Positions 43,541 to 52,967 of a DNA stretch of 64,000 nucleotides are shown here, piece after piece. The stretch's first letter is position 1; every line of letters starts with the position of its first letter. The notes beneath the pieces were generated by a model. That model did not search any database and was not told the DNA's origin. It was given only the letters and a program-made list of their open reading frames with translations. The position numbers were made by a program, and so were the translations under genes. This DNA comes from Veillonellaceae bacterium (GTDB lineage Bacteria; Bacillota; Negativicutes; Veillonellales; Negativicoccaceae): positions 47,332-111,331 of the forward strand of contig JALELM010000007.1 of NCBI GenBank assembly GCA_022771805.1, read 5' to 3'.

Positions 43541-43558
43541 CAAAAATAAGGAGTCGAT

Positions 43559-44233
43559 ATGTTTCGACAAATGCAACAGGATATTCGGGTCGTGTTTGCA
43601 CGCGATCCCGCGGCGACGTCATTTTGGGAGGTACTGTTTTGCTATCCGGGCGTGCATGCGCTGTGGTTTCATCGTTTGGCGCATTGGTGGTACCTGCATG
43701 ACTGCCGCTTCATTGCGCGGCTTATCTCGCACTGGGCGCGGTTTTTCACCGGGATCGAGATCCATCCCGGCGCGCAAATCGGCGAGGGGGTATTCATCGA
43801 TCACGGCGGCGGCGTAGTCATCGGCGAGACGGCAGTGGTCGGCAACAATGTGACTTTGTACCAGGGGGTAACGCTCGGCGGTACGGGCAAGGAAAAAGGG
43901 AAACGCCACCCGACACTGGAGGATTACGTGGTGGTGGCAAGCGGGGCGAAGGTGCTCGGTTCGTTCACGGTGGGCGAGGGAGCAAAAATCGGCTCGGGTT
44001 CGGTGGTGCTGAAACCGGTGCCGCCGCACAGCACGGTGGTCGGGATTCCGGGGAGGATCGTCTCGGGGCGGGGCGTTTCGCCGCTGCATCTCGACACGGA
44101 CGGGGAAGAAGAGGTCAATTTGGAGCATACGGATTTGCCGGACCCCGTCAAGGAAGAATTGACTTTACTGAAGGAACGACTGGCTTTGTTGGAGAATCGT
44201 TTGGCGCAACAGGAGGCTGCAAATGATAAGTAA
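43559..44233 (+). CDS. cysE: Serine O-acetyltransferase
   Basis: 224 residues; ATG at 43559 after AAGGAGTCGAT. Short (EpsC-like) form: [22 protein letters not shown], then left-handed beta-helix hexapeptides ([67 protein letters not shown]) with catalytic His residues. Makes O-acetylserine, the carbon precursor of cysteine. Extra C-terminal coiled coil ([18 protein letters not shown]). Overlaps cysS by 11 bases. Confidence 0.95.
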   Translation: MFRQMQQDIRVVFARDPAATSFWEVLFCYPGVHALWFHRLAHWWYLHDCRFIARLISHWARFFTGIEIHPGAQIGEGVFIDHGGGVVIGETAVVGNNVTLYQGVTLGGTGKEKGKRHPTLEDYVVVASGAKVLGSFTVGEGAKIGSGSVVLKPVPPHSTVVGIPGRIVSGRGVSPLHLDTDGEEEVNLEHTDLPDPVKEELTLLKERLALLENRLAQQEAANDK

Positions 44234-45653
44234 CGAAATACGGGTATACAATACATTGGCGGGCGAAAAACAGGTGTTCACGCCGCTGGAACCGGGCAAG
44301 GTGCGGATCTATGTTTGCGGGGTGACGCCGTACAATCACCCGCATATCGGCAACGCGCGTCCGTTCGTGACTTGGGATGTCATTCATCGCTACTTGGAGT
44401 ATGTCGGCTACGAAGTGGAGCATATCCAGAATTTTACGGATATTGACGACAAAATCATCAATGCCGCCCGCTTGGCACAGGTGGATTGGGATGTGATCGC
44501 TGCGAAATATATCGAGGGCTATTTTGAAGTAATGGATGCGTTGCATGTGCGGCGGGTCGGTCGTTACCCGCGTGTGTCCGAGCATTTGCCGGAGATTATT
44601 GCGATGATTGAAGGGCTGATCGCAAACGGTCACGCCTACGAATTGAACGGCGATGTATACTATGACATCGCCACATTTCCGCATTACGGCGAACTGAGCG
44701 GCCGCAATGTCGAGGACATGCTGGCGGGCGCACGCGTGGCGGTCAATGACGAAAAGCACAACCCGGGAGATTTCGCCCTGTGGAAAGCGGCGAAGCCGGA
44801 GGAGCCTTCTTGGCCGAGCCCTTGGGGCGAAGGTCGTCCGGGCTGGCATATCGAATGCTCGGCGATGAGCACGAAGTATCTCGGCGCACATTTCGATTTT
44901 CACGGCGGCGGCAGCGATTTGATTTTCCCGCATCACGAAAACGAGATCGCGCAATCGGAAGGCTGCACGGGCGAGCATTTCGTCAATTACTGGTTGCATA
45001 ACGGCTTCATTACCATCAACCAGGAAAAGATGAGCAAGTCACTCGACAATTTCTTCCTCGTCAAGGATATTTTGGCGCAATTCAGTGCGGATGCGCTGCG
45101 CTTTTTCCTGATTTCCACGCATTACCGCAGTCCGCTGGACTTTACGGATGAGCGGCTGGCGGAGGCGGAGCGGACATTGGAGCGCCTGGAGGGAACGATT
45201 CGCAAGGCGCGGCAACTCGCCGCGGCGGGTACGGTCGCTCCGAGCGAAGCGGCGACGACTCTCACGAAAGCGGCGGCTGCGGCACTGGACGGGTTCCGGG
45301 AAGCGATGAACGATGATTTCAACACGGCGCAGGCGATCGGTGAATTGTTCACGCTGGTTAAGGAAATCAACATCTACCTTGCGGCCGTGTCCGAGCCGGA
45401 TGCGGCGGCGCTGCAAGCGGCACTTGCCGCGGTACAGACCGTCTTGGACGTGCTCGGTATTTTGCCGAAGGCGTTCACCGATACGGTCGCAGACGACGAA
45501 GCCTATCGCGAGCTGATGCAAGTGCTGCTGGATGTGCGGCAGGAAGCGCGGGAGCGGAAGATGTATGCCGTGGCGGATGCCATTCGCGACCGGCTGGCGG
45601 CGATCGGCGTGACGATCGAAGACGGGCCGGACGGGACGGTGTGGCAGCGGTGA
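44223..45653 (+). CDS. cysS: Cysteinyl-tRNA synthetase
   Basis: 476 residues. Class I synthetase: [16 protein letters not shown] (HIGH), zinc ligands Cys (YVCGVTPYN), [19 protein letters not shown], and [10 protein letters not shown] (KMSKS). Charges tRNA-Cys. Sharing the T-box with cysE couples cysteine supply and charging. Confidence 0.97.
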   Translation: MISNEIRVYNTLAGEKQVFTPLEPGKVRIYVCGVTPYNHPHIGNARPFVTWDVIHRYLEYVGYEVEHIQNFTDIDDKIINAARLAQVDWDVIAAKYIEGYFEVMDALHVRRVGRYPRVSEHLPEIIAMIEGLIANGHAYELNGDVYYDIATFPHYGELSGRNVEDMLAGARVAVNDEKHNPGDFALWKAAKPEEPSWPSPWGEGRPGWHIECSAMSTKYLGAHFDFHGGGSDLIFPHHENEIAQSEGCTGEHFVNYWLHNGFITINQEKMSKSLDNFFLVKDILAQFSADALRFFLISTHYRSPLDFTDERLAEAERTLERLEGTIRKARQLAAAGTVAPSEAATTLTKAAAAALDGFREAMNDDFNTAQAIGELFTLVKEINIYLAAVSEPDAAALQAALAAVQTVLDVLGILPKAFTDTVADDEAYRELMQVLLDVRQEARERKMYAVADAIRDRLAAIGVTIEDGPDGTVWQR

Positions 45654-46108
45654 AGTTTCGGCAATTCCTGCACTTGCGGGAACAGGCATTGGCGCGTTTG
45701 ACGGCGGAAGCGTCGGCGGTGGGAGAGCAGAGTATGCAGGCGTATGCCTTTCTCGGCGATGCGCTGTATGCGGCGTTCGTCCGGCGGCGATTGCTCGCGA
45801 CGGGGATCACCGGCACGCGGGTATTGCATTCGCTGGCGGCGGAGATCGTCTCGGCCAAGAATCAGAGCCGGGTACTGCTGGTGCTTGCGGAACAATTGAC
45901 CCCGGAGGAACGGGACATTTGCCGCCGGGCGCGCAACGCGCAGGTCACCACACCCGCCAGTGCCGGGCCGGACGAGTATCGGCGGAGTACGGCCTGGGAA
46001 GCCTTGCTGGGCTACCTGCATTGTGTCGGCCGGGAAGAACGCTTGGCGGAATTGTTGGCGGCGGGCTTGACCGCGGCCGTGGAGGTCATGCGGAATGAAA
46101 CGAAATGA
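45650..46108 (+). CDS. mrnC: Mini-ribonuclease III
   Basis: 152 residues from GTG 45650 in a GTGA overlap with cysS (GTG 45641 possible). RNase III catalytic-domain features without dsRBD: AFLGDALYAAFVRRRLL and STAWEALLGYLH with acidic residues; NAQVTTPASAGPDEYR is diagnostic. Matures 23S rRNA in Firmicutes. Conserved place after cysS. Confidence 0.92.
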   Translation: MKFRQFLHLREQALARLTAEASAVGEQSMQAYAFLGDALYAAFVRRRLLATGITGTRVLHSLAAEIVSAKNQSRVLLVLAEQLTPEERDICRRARNAQVTTPASAGPDEYRRSTAWEALLGYLHCVGREERLAELLAAGLTAAVEVMRNETK

Positions 46109-46874
46109 ACGCTCGCGGCGAGAAGTACGGCGGGCGAAGGAGCAACGCGCCGTCGGGGGCAGGAACAGCGTGCGGGAAGCCTTGGCGAGCGGCCGGGTGC
46201 AGGCTTGCTATGTGCAGGCACGGCCGCAGGGCGAACTGCGTGCACTCGTACGGGCGGCACAGGCGGCGGGCGTACCCGTGACGGAGTGCTCCCCGGCGCA
46301 ACTGGAGGCATACGTACCGGGCTTGCGGCATCAGGGGATCGTGGCGATCCTGCCGCCTTTTGCCTATGCGGATTTGACGGATCTGATCGCGGCGGGACGT
46401 AACCGGGAACATCATCTGCTGGTGCTGTTGGACGGCGTGGAAGATCCGCACAATGTCGGGGCGATCATCCGTACGGCGACGGCGGCCGGAGCTGCCGGCG
46501 TGCTGTTGCCGGAGCGCCGCGGTGCGGGTGTTACGGAGACAGTGCACAAGACTTCGGCCGGGACGGCGGAACTTCTGCCGATCGCTCGGATCGGCAATCC
46601 GGTGCGTACGTTGCAGGAACTGCAGACGGCGGGCTACTGGGTGATCGGGGCGGATGTCGGCGGCGACAGGGATTATACGGCGGCGGACTGGCGGGGGAAA
46701 ACCGTGCTGGTGCTGGGCAACGAAGGGCGCGGCATGGCAAGGCTCACACGGGAGCATTGCGATTTCCTCGTCTCGATTCCTCTGTACGGCCCGGCGGAAT
46801 CTCTCAATGTTTCGGTGGCGGCGGGGCTGTTACTGTACGAAGCCGCCCGGGCGCAGAGGAGGGGCGATGAGTAA
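46095..46874 (+). CDS. rlmB: 23S rRNA (guanosine-2'-O-)-methyltransferase, SpoU family
   Basis: 259 residues. Basic N-terminal extension, substrate-binding VGGRNSVREALASGRVQACYV, then SPOUT knot motifs DGVEDPHNVGAIIRTATAAGAAGVLLP (motif 1), LVLGNEGRGM (motif 2) and IPLYGPAESLNVSVAAGLLLYEAAR (motif 3). Overlaps mrnC by 14 bases and yacP by ATGA. Confidence 0.94.
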   Translation: MKRNERSRREVRRAKEQRAVGGRNSVREALASGRVQACYVQARPQGELRALVRAAQAAGVPVTECSPAQLEAYVPGLRHQGIVAILPPFAYADLTDLIAAGRNREHHLLVLLDGVEDPHNVGAIIRTATAAGAAGVLLPERRGAGVTETVHKTSAGTAELLPIARIGNPVRTLQELQTAGYWVIGADVGGDRDYTAADWRGKTVLVLGNEGRGMARLTREHCDFLVSIPLYGPAESLNVSVAAGLLLYEAARAQRRGDE

Positions 46875-47394
46875 GCAGGTCGAATTGCGTACCTTGTGGC
46901 TGGTGGACGGCTACAATGTCATCTTTGCGGATGAGGAATACTGGCATTTGCGGGAAGAAGATCTGGAACATTCGCGCCAACGACTGACAGATGCGCTGCT
47001 GGATATTGCCGCGCATCGGGATTTGGAGGTGTACCTGGTCTTCGACGGGCAGCGCGGCGGTCGCCTGGCGGAAGAGTACATGCCGGCGCCGCATTTTCAT
47101 GTGGTGTATACCGCCCGCCGGGAAACCGCGGATGCTTACATTGAACGACAGACGTTCCTGCTGCGCGGCAGCTACCGCGATGTGTTCGTCATCACATCCG
47201 ACGGACCCGAGCAAAGCCAGATCAGCGGCAACGGAGCGTATCGCAAGTCCGTGCGGGAACTGCTGGAAGAGATGGCGGCGGATAAACGCGAGCAGGAGAC
47301 AGTGCGCGCCCGTTCCGGCGGCCGGGTTTCGGTGGCGGAACAGCTGGCGGCGGACTCCCATGCGGAGCTCGAGCGTTTGCGGCATCGGAAATGA
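46867..47394 (+). CDS. yacP: YacP-type NYN ribonuclease
   Basis: 175 residues. NYN/PIN-like fold: LWLVDGYNVIF (Asp), VYLVFDGQRGG and VFVITSDGPEQSQISGNGAYR. YacP (Rae1) cuts mRNA on the ribosome in B. subtilis. Translationally coupled to rlmB. Confidence 0.92.
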   Translation: MSKQVELRTLWLVDGYNVIFADEEYWHLREEDLEHSRQRLTDALLDIAAHRDLEVYLVFDGQRGGRLAEEYMPAPHFHVVYTARRETADAYIERQTFLLRGSYRDVFVITSDGPEQSQISGNGAYRKSVRELLEEMAADKREQETVRARSGGRVSVAEQLAADSHAELERLRHRK

Positions 47395-47395
47395 C

Positions 47396-47424
47396 TTGTA
47401 CATTGTTGCCGAATTAAGTATAAT
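47396..47424 (+). promoter_or_regulatory. Promoter of sigH-like gene
   Basis: TTGTAC (47396-47401), 17 bases, TATAAT (47419-47424). Starts directly after yacP, so the sigma gene has its own promoter. Confidence 0.7.
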
Positions 47425-47459
47425 TACTATGTATACCTGTGCAGGCGAAAGGGGACAGT

Positions 47460-48104
47460 ATGGCGAAAGACATTCCGGCCTCCGCGCCGCCGACACCGAG
47501 CGATGAAGAATTGGTGCTGGCGGTACAGCAAGGCAACGACGATGCATTCGGGCTCCTTTTCGAGCGCTACTTCACCCTCGTACGGCAGCGGGCTCGTTCC
47601 TACTTCCTTGTCGGCGGTGAACGGCAAGACTTGGTTCAGGAAGGTATTATCGGGCTCTATAAAGCGGCTCGTGACTACCGCCCGGATCGGGGCGCCGCAT
47701 TTGCCACCTTTGCCAATTTATGTATTACCAGGCAGATGCTGTCGACCATCAAACGGGCGACGCGCCGCAAGCATGCGCCGCTGAACAACTATATTTCGCT
47801 CAACCGGCCGGCATACGGAGAAGACGGAGACGGCGCGGAACTCGGCGAACTGGTGGCCGGAGACGACCCGCAGCGGGATAATCCGGAAGACATATTTCTG
47901 CGGCGGGAGATGTTGGCCACATTGCACAAAGAAGTGCCGCTGTTGCTGAGCGATTTGGAATTGACGGTATTGCTGGCGTATTTGCAGGGGGAGAGTTACC
48001 GGGATATCGCGTTGCGTCTCGGTCGCTCGGAGAAAACGGTGGACAATGCGATCCAGCGCACGAAGCGCAAGATGGAATCATATTTTAAGGATCTCCGGAA
48101 TTGA
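47460..48104 (+). CDS. sigH: SigH-type RNA polymerase sigma factor
   Basis: 214 residues; ATG at 47460 behind GAAAGGGGAC. Sigma region 2 (DAFGLLFERYFTLVRQRARSYFLVGGERQDLVQEGIIGLYKAARDYRPDRGAAFATFANLCITRQMLSTIK) and region 4 (LTVLLAYLQGESYRDIALRLGRSEKTVDNAIQRTKRK). In sporulators SigH starts sporulation and competence; position after yacP is the B. subtilis one. In Negativicutes its role is less clear; comF in this window may be a target. Confidence 0.9.
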   Translation: MAKDIPASAPPTPSDEELVLAVQQGNDDAFGLLFERYFTLVRQRARSYFLVGGERQDLVQEGIIGLYKAARDYRPDRGAAFATFANLCITRQMLSTIKRATRRKHAPLNNYISLNRPAYGEDGDGAELGELVAGDDPQRDNPEDIFLRREMLATLHKEVPLLLSDLELTVLLAYLQGESYRDIALRLGRSEKTVDNAIQRTKRKMESYFKDLRN

Positions 48105-48119
48105 AAGGGGAAGACGATT

Positions 48120-48356
48120 TTGAAGACAACGTTGATGATTACGGAAATGATAGTGTCCGTCCTGCTGATTACGGTGGTCGTACTGCAGGAGTCGAAAAGC
48201 GGCGGTATGGGCAGCTCGATCGGCGGTGCGGCCGATACGTTTTTCGGCGGCAAGGCGCGCGGAAAGGATGCGATTTTATCGCGACTGACGGTTATCCTCG
48301 GGGTAATTTTCGCGCTGGTCACGCTGGCCTTGGTCGAATATTTGAATAGCTACTGA
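48120..48356 (+). CDS. secG: Preprotein translocase subunit SecG
   Basis: 78 residues with a TTG start after GAAAGGGGAAGACGAT. Two membrane helices (about 3-22 and 52-75) with the conserved VVLQESKSGGMGSSIGG loop and FFGGKARGKD. Part of the SecYEG channel. Usual place before rnr. Confidence 0.92.
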   Translation: MKTTLMITEMIVSVLLITVVVLQESKSGGMGSSIGGAADTFFGGKARGKDAILSRLTVILGVIFALVTLALVEYLNSY

Positions 48357-48358
48357 GC

Positions 48359-48385
48359 GGTCCGCTTTGGCGGACTTTTCTTTTC
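48359..48385 (+). terminator. Terminator between secG and rnr
   Basis: GGTCCGC, loop TTTG, GCGGAC then TTTTCTTTTC. Likely partial since rnr follows 16 bases later. Confidence 0.65.
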
Positions 48386-48400
48386 GGGGGAGGCGGGAAC

Positions 48401-50515
48401 ATGGCGAGAAAGGCGTTGGACAGAGTAGCCGGCTATCGGCCGGGACAATTGGTCACGGGAATTTATAAAGGATATGCCGGGCATTTCGGCTTTTTGATTA
48501 CCGCTGAGGCACAGGAAGATATCTACATCGGCAAGGGGCAACGCGGCAGCGCCATGCACAACGACAAGGTGCAGGTCGAAGTCATCGACAGCGGTCGCAG
48601 TGCGGGGCGCTACGAGGGGCAGGTCGTGCGGGTACTGGAGCGGGCGAACGAAACCGTCGTCGGCACCTTTGAGTTGCAGGACGGGTTTGCGGTCGTAACG
48701 CCCGACGATGAGCGGCTCGGTACGGATGTTTATATCCCCGAGGGAAGCTGGCTGGACGCGAAAAGCGGCGCAAAAGTACTGGTTCGTCTGACCGCCTGGC
48801 CGGAACCGCGTCGCATGGCGGAGGGCGAGGTAGCCGAAGTGCTCGGCTATGAGGGCGATACGGGGTTGGATATCAGCCTGATCATCGCCCGGCACCATTT
48901 ACCGAAGGTATTTCCGGAAGAAGTATTGCGGGAAGCGGAGCAGGTGGCGGCGGAGCCGATCACGGCGGAAGGACGGCGGGATTTTCGCGAGACGACGGTC
49001 ATCACGGTAGACGGAGCGGATGCCAAGGATCTCGACGATGCCGTGACGGTGCGCGACCTCCCCAACGGTAACTGGGAACTCGGCGTGCATATCGCCGATG
49101 TCAGCCATTATGTCCGCCCCGGCTCGGCTCTGGATCGGGAAGCTTATCGCCGCGGGACGAGCGTGTACCTGGCGGATCGGGTGCTGCCCATGCTGCCGGA
49201 AGTACTCTCCAACGGCAGTTGCAGCCTGAACCCGAATGAAGAGCGTTACACGATGTCCGCGGTGATGGAAATCACCCCGCGGGGGGACGTCGTACGCAGC
49301 GAAATCGGGCCGGGGATCATCCGAAGTGCTCGCCGCTGCACCTATGCGGAGATTCGCAAAGCGCTGCTGGAAGATATTTACCCGGAAGATTTGGCGGCAC
49401 ATTTACCGATGCTGCGGAGCTGGAAGCGCCTGACGGAAGCGCTGATTGCCATGCGGGCCGCCCGCGGCGCGCTGAATTTTGATTTTCCGGAATATAAAAT
49501 TATCCTTGCGGAAGACGGCACGCCGTTGCGTATCGTCAAGCGGGATCGCACCATCGCGGAACGGATGATCGAAGAGGCGATGCTCATTGCCAACGAAACG
49601 GTGGCGCGCTATATTTCCGCCAATGAACGGACGGCGATCTTCCGCGTGCATCAGACGCCGGACAAGGACAAGCTGCAGATCGTGATCGATCTGATGCGTG
49701 CGCGGGGAGTGGAGCCGGATCTGAAAGAGCCGATTGAGCCGCTCGCCGTACAACGATTGCTGCAACAGGCGCAAGTGCACGGACTCGGCCCGATTGTGGA
49801 AATGATGACCTTGCGCTCCTTGCCGCAGGCTTATTATGACATCGTCAACTGGGGACATTTCGGCTTGGCCTCGGAATGCTACACGCATTTCACCTCGCCG
49901 ATTCGCCGCTATCCGGATCTCAATGTTCATCGGCTGATCCGGCAACTGCAGGCGGGGGAACGCCAGAATGCACGGCTCAAAGCCCGGCTGGCGGATGTGG
50001 CGGCGCAATCGTCCATGGCGGAGCGGCGCGCCGTGGAAGCCGAAAGGGAAACGAACGACCTGAAGCGTGTCGAGTACATGGCGCCCTTTGTCGGGGAAGC
50101 ATTTGACGCAACGGTGACGGGAATGACCGGTTTCGGCATCTTTGTCGGCCTGGAAAACGGCGCGGAAGGATTGATCCGGCGCGGCGATATCGAAGACGGG
50201 CAGGCGAGTTTCGACGAACGGGATTATACCTACAGAAACCGCAACGGTGAGGTGCTGTACTGCCTCGGCGACAGCGTGCGCGTCACGCTGGCGAAGGCCG
50301 ATATCGAAAATCGTCGCCTGGATTTCGTTCTCGGCGAGTACGAGTCGCTGGCGGCGTTGCAGGCGGCAAGCGAGCGGCAGGCAAGAGTCGGGAGCGATAA
50401 GGGGAAGAAAAAGAGCAAGTCGCGGGACAAGGCGAAACACGGAGGAAAAAGCGGGCGTGGCGGGAAGACGGCGGAACGGAAGAAACGCCACAAGCACCGC
50501 AGTAAACGGAGGTAA
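48401..50515 (+). CDS. rnr: Ribonuclease R
   Basis: 704 residues. Cold-shock domains (GHFGFLITAEAQEDIYIGKGQ), RNB catalytic domain with VDGADAKDLDDAVTVRDLPNGNWELGVHIADVSHYV (Asp cluster), S1 domain (FDATVTGMTGFGIFVGLENGAEGLIRRGDI) and a Lys/Arg-rich tail (KGKKKSKSRDKAKHGGKSGRG). A 3'-5' exonuclease that degrades structured RNA and non-stop mRNA with tmRNA. Confidence 0.96.
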   Translation: MARKALDRVAGYRPGQLVTGIYKGYAGHFGFLITAEAQEDIYIGKGQRGSAMHNDKVQVEVIDSGRSAGRYEGQVVRVLERANETVVGTFELQDGFAVVTPDDERLGTDVYIPEGSWLDAKSGAKVLVRLTAWPEPRRMAEGEVAEVLGYEGDTGLDISLIIARHHLPKVFPEEVLREAEQVAAEPITAEGRRDFRETTVITVDGADAKDLDDAVTVRDLPNGNWELGVHIADVSHYVRPGSALDREAYRRGTSVYLADRVLPMLPEVLSNGSCSLNPNEERYTMSAVMEITPRGDVVRSEIGPGIIRSARRCTYAEIRKALLEDIYPEDLAAHLPMLRSWKRLTEALIAMRAARGALNFDFPEYKIILAEDGTPLRIVKRDRTIAERMIEEAMLIANETVARYISANERTAIFRVHQTPDKDKLQIVIDLMRARGVEPDLKEPIEPLAVQRLLQQAQVHGLGPIVEMMTLRSLPQAYYDIVNWGHFGLASECYTHFTSPIRRYPDLNVHRLIRQLQAGERQNARLKARLADVAAQSSMAERRAVEAERETNDLKRVEYMAPFVGEAFDATVTGMTGFGIFVGLENGAEGLIRRGDIEDGQASFDERDYTYRNRNGEVLYCLGDSVRVTLAKADIENRRLDFVLGEYESLAALQAASERQARVGSDKGKKKSKSRDKAKHGGKSGRGGKTAERKKRHKHRSKRR

Positions 50516-50517
50516 GT

Positions 50518-50979
50518 ATGACGGCGGACAGTTCACGGCTCATTGCGGATAATCGAAAAGCGCGGCATGATTACTTTGTGCACGATACGTACGAGGTCGG
50601 TATCGTGCTCGTCGGTACGGAGGTCAAGTCCGTACGCGCGGGCAAAGTGAATTTGCGAGACGGTTTTGCGCGCATTCACCAAAACGAACTGTGGCTGTAC
50701 AATGTGCATATCAGTCACTACGAAGAGGGCAATCGCTTCAATGTGGAGCCGTTGCGGACGCGGAAGCTGCTCATGCATCGTGCGGAAATCAATCGGTTGG
50801 TCGGCAAGGTGCAGCAGCAGGGCTACACGCTCGTTCCGCTGAATATGCACTGGTCACGCAATAAGGTGAAAGTAACGCTCGGGCTGTGTACCGGCAAGAA
50901 GCTGCACGACAAGCGCCGCGACTTGGCGGCGAAAGATGCCAAGCGCGACATGGCGCGGGCGCTGCGGGAGCGTGGTTGA
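50518..50979 (+). CDS. smpB: SsrA-binding protein SmpB
   Basis: 153 residues. Start DNRKARHDYFVHDTYEVGIVLVGTEVKSVRAGKVNLRDGFARI, then NHSHYEEGNRF-type segment (HISHYEEGNRFNVEPLRTRKLLMHRAEI) and the C-terminal KGLGLCTGKKLHDKR-like LGLCTGKKLHDKRRDLAAKDAKRDMAR. Brings tmRNA to stalled ribosomes. 3 bases after rnr and 37 before ssrA. Confidence 0.97.
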   Translation: MTADSSRLIADNRKARHDYFVHDTYEVGIVLVGTEVKSVRAGKVNLRDGFARIHQNELWLYNVHISHYEEGNRFNVEPLRTRKLLMHRAEINRLVGKVQQQGYTLVPLNMHWSRNKVKVTLGLCTGKKLHDKRRDLAAKDAKRDMARALRERG

Positions 50980-51016
50980 ACTTGCAGCGAAATTGTGGTA
51001 TGATGAACGATGCACT

Positions 51017-51358
51017 GGGGATGCACCGGTTTCGACAGGAGCGGCAGTGCTGATGACAGCGGGTCGGGATCCCGGTTAACCCGTTAAACACCGGAACACA
51101 AAGTAAACGCAAACAACGAATTTGCACTGGCAGCTTAATGCCGCGCCGCCTTATGCTTTCCTACGGCATAAGCTCGGCGTCACTCAGTAGGATACCGTCT
51201 GCGTCTGACTGAAGCGTAACACGGGAAATCTCTCAGTCCGGTCTCTGCCGGTTTGTTCATGAGCGAAGCGGAGACGAGAACCCGATCATGAACTGCACCC
51301 GGAGCGGTCATCAGGGCTACACTTTTGGACAGGGGTTCGACTCCCCTCATCTCCACCA
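51017..51358 (+). ncRNA. ssrA: Transfer-messenger RNA
   Basis: GGGGATG (51017-51023) pairs with CATCTCC near the 3' end, which carries the encoded ACCA (CCA 51356-51358), and a T-arm GGGGTTCGACTCCCC. The tag frame starts GCA at 51109: A-N-N-E-F-A-L-A-A-stop (51136-51138). With the first Ala from the charged molecule the tag is AANNEFALAA. Follows smpB, as in many Firmicutes. Confidence 0.97.
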
Positions 51359-51410
51359 AAAATATTTGTGCAATGTTGCACCATATCGCATAGGGTCACC
51401 ATGTGTTGTG

Positions 51411-51435
51411 CGCCCGCGCCCTGCGGGCGTTTTTG
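51411..51435 (+). terminator. Terminator of tmRNA
   Basis: CGCCCGC, loop GCCCT, GCGGGCG then TTTTTG. Confidence 0.85.
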
Positions 51436-51852
51436 TTTATCTCCTTGTTATCGCATGTCACATCAAGTTCAGTTATGCCGCCCTATTTCTGCCCTGTTTT
51501 CGCGTGTTGCCCTGTTTCTATGAATGAGAAAAATATCCCGATTTGGCTGTTTGTTTCAGTATTTCACCAGGCTTTTCAAGCCCGCTTGGCGGGCTTTTTT
51601 GCTGTGCGGATTATTTCGGCCGCACCGGTTCCTATTTGAAAACTGCAATCAATTATTTCGTATTCTCTCCGTCTTCCCTCAAACAATGCAACCGCGGACG
51701 GAGGTTTTTTATTTCCCACTATAGCCGCGCGGGCAGGACGGGGGCAGGGCTCTCGCAGCGAGGTGTGCGGTGACCGGGGCGATCATACCGTTCAGTGATG
51801 GCACTGTGTGAGTGAGATTTCTTTACTGAAGTGACTTTTCTTTTTGATAAAG
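51436..51852. other. Gene-poor stretch with two terminator-like hairpins
   Basis: No convincing gene between the tmRNA terminator and the uptake operon. AAGCCCGC/GCGGGCTT plus T6 at 51578-51600 and CTCCGTC/GACGGAG plus T6 at 51667-51710 look like terminators without recognisable upstream genes, perhaps remnants of lost genes. Short open frames through the first hairpin are not accepted as genes. 51711-51840 shows nothing I can name. Confidence 0.5.
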
Positions 51853-51870
51853 AGTTTTGTATTGAAAACT
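51853..51870. promoter_or_regulatory. Inverted repeat upstream of the metal-chelate operon promoter
   Basis: AGTTTT (51853-51858), 6-base spacer, AAAACT (51865-51870), 8 bases before the -35 box. Operator-like and AT-rich, but not a clear Fur box; may serve a Fur or MarR/DtxR type regulator. Confidence 0.4.
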
Positions 51871-51878
51871 ATAGAATA

Positions 51879-51907
51879 TTGACTTATTGTATAACTGCGG
51901 CTACAAT
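51879..51907 (+). promoter_or_regulatory. Promoter of the metal-chelate uptake operon
   Basis: TTGACT (51879-51884), 17 bases, TACAAT (51902-51907), 39 bases before the ATG of the permease. Confidence 0.8.
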
Positions 51908-51946
51908 GAAGCCAGCTGACAAAAGAGAAGCGGAGTGTAGATAGCG

Positions 51947-52966
51947 ATGGCGATTTGGAAAAGCGCATATGGGAAAGGGCTTATCCTGCTTGCGGCGTTG
52001 GTCGCAAGCATTGCGGCATCGCTGCAGTTCGGCTCGATGTTTATCCCGTTGGCGACCGTTTGGCGGGAGTTCGGCCAATGGTGGGCCGGCAACACGGAAC
52101 CGACGATGCTGGCGACGATTCTTTGGCAGATTCGGCTGCCGCGGGTTTTGTTTGCCGTGATCGCCGGCGTGGGGTTTTCTCTTGTCGGGCTGTTGATGCA
52201 AACGGTTACGCGCAACTATTTGGCGGATCCGTATATTTTGGGCGTCTCGTCCGGCGCGAGTGCGGGAGCCGTGTTTGCGATCATTGTGGGAGGTTTTGCT
52301 TTTCTGGGTCCCTACAATGTGCCGCTGTTCGCTTTTTTCGGCGGGGCATTGGCGATTGCGCTGGTGATTTTTCTGATGCGCGACAGCAGCAGTCCGGTCA
52401 AACTCGTCCTGATCGGGATGGGCATGAGCGCGTTTTTCTCCGCGGTGACGATGATCATCATCTACAGCGCCAAGCACGAGGCGCAGGTACGCAGTGCGAT
52501 GTTCTGGCTCTTGGGCAGCTTTTCCGGGCTGCAGTGGCGGGATCTGCCTTTTTGTGCGGTGGTGATTTTTGCGGCGGCGTTTGTCATTTGGCTGTATCGC
52601 AGCGACTTGGATATTGCGCTGCTGGGGGAAGCCGAGGCGAAGCAGCTGGGCTTGGAAATCAAGCGTTTCCAATTGCAGGTCGTGCTGCTTTCTTCCTTCC
52701 TGGTGGCGGTCTTAGTCGCCAATGTCGGGACCATCGGCTTTGTCGGCCTGATCGTGCCGCATTTGGCGCGGATGACGGCCGGGCCGAAGCATGTACACGC
52801 CATCGTGTTTACCTGCCTCATCGGGGCAATCATTATGGTGTGGGCGGATGTGCTTTCGCGAAGTCTGTATGCGCCGCAGGAAATTCCGATCGGTGTCTTG
52901 ACCTCGTTGTTGGGGGCGCCGCTTTTTGTGGCTATCGTAGTCGGATATTATACGGACAAGGGCTGA
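51947..52966 (+). CDS. FecCD/BtuC-type ABC transporter permease
   Basis: 339 residues with about ten membrane helices. FecCD motifs: LWQIRLPRVLFAVIAGVGFSLVGLLMQTVTRNYLADPYILGVSSGASAGA, FVGLIVPHLARM, and an EVPIG-like EIPIGVLTSLLGAPLF near the end. Moves siderophore, haem or cobalamin across the inner membrane with the ATPase gene 1 base downstream. The substrate cannot be read from the permease. Confidence 0.94.
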   Translation: MAIWKSAYGKGLILLAALVASIAASLQFGSMFIPLATVWREFGQWWAGNTEPTMLATILWQIRLPRVLFAVIAGVGFSLVGLLMQTVTRNYLADPYILGVSSGASAGAVFAIIVGGFAFLGPYNVPLFAFFGGALAIALVIFLMRDSSSPVKLVLIGMGMSAFFSAVTMIIIYSAKHEAQVRSAMFWLLGSFSGLQWRDLPFCAVVIFAAAFVIWLYRSDLDIALLGEAEAKQLGLEIKRFQLQVVLLSSFLVAVLVANVGTIGFVGLIVPHLARMTAGPKHVHAIVFTCLIGAIIMVWADVLSRSLYAPQEIPIGVLTSLLGAPLFVAIVVGYYTDKG

Positions 52967-52967
52967 C

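Noticed and set aside
43073..43576. Minus-strand frames over the RNA candidate and T-box
   Set aside because: Structured-RNA sequence with its own plus-strand promoters; encoded peptides look random.
49403..50536. Long minus-strand open frame (377 codons) opposite rnr
   Set aside because: Antisense shadow of the well-identified RNase R gene; Arg/His/Pro-rich with no recognisable domain.
51400..51640. Short hydrophobic open frames after tmRNA
   Set aside because: They read through a tmRNA terminator or the AAGCCCGC/GCGGGCTT terminator and lack ribosome sites.
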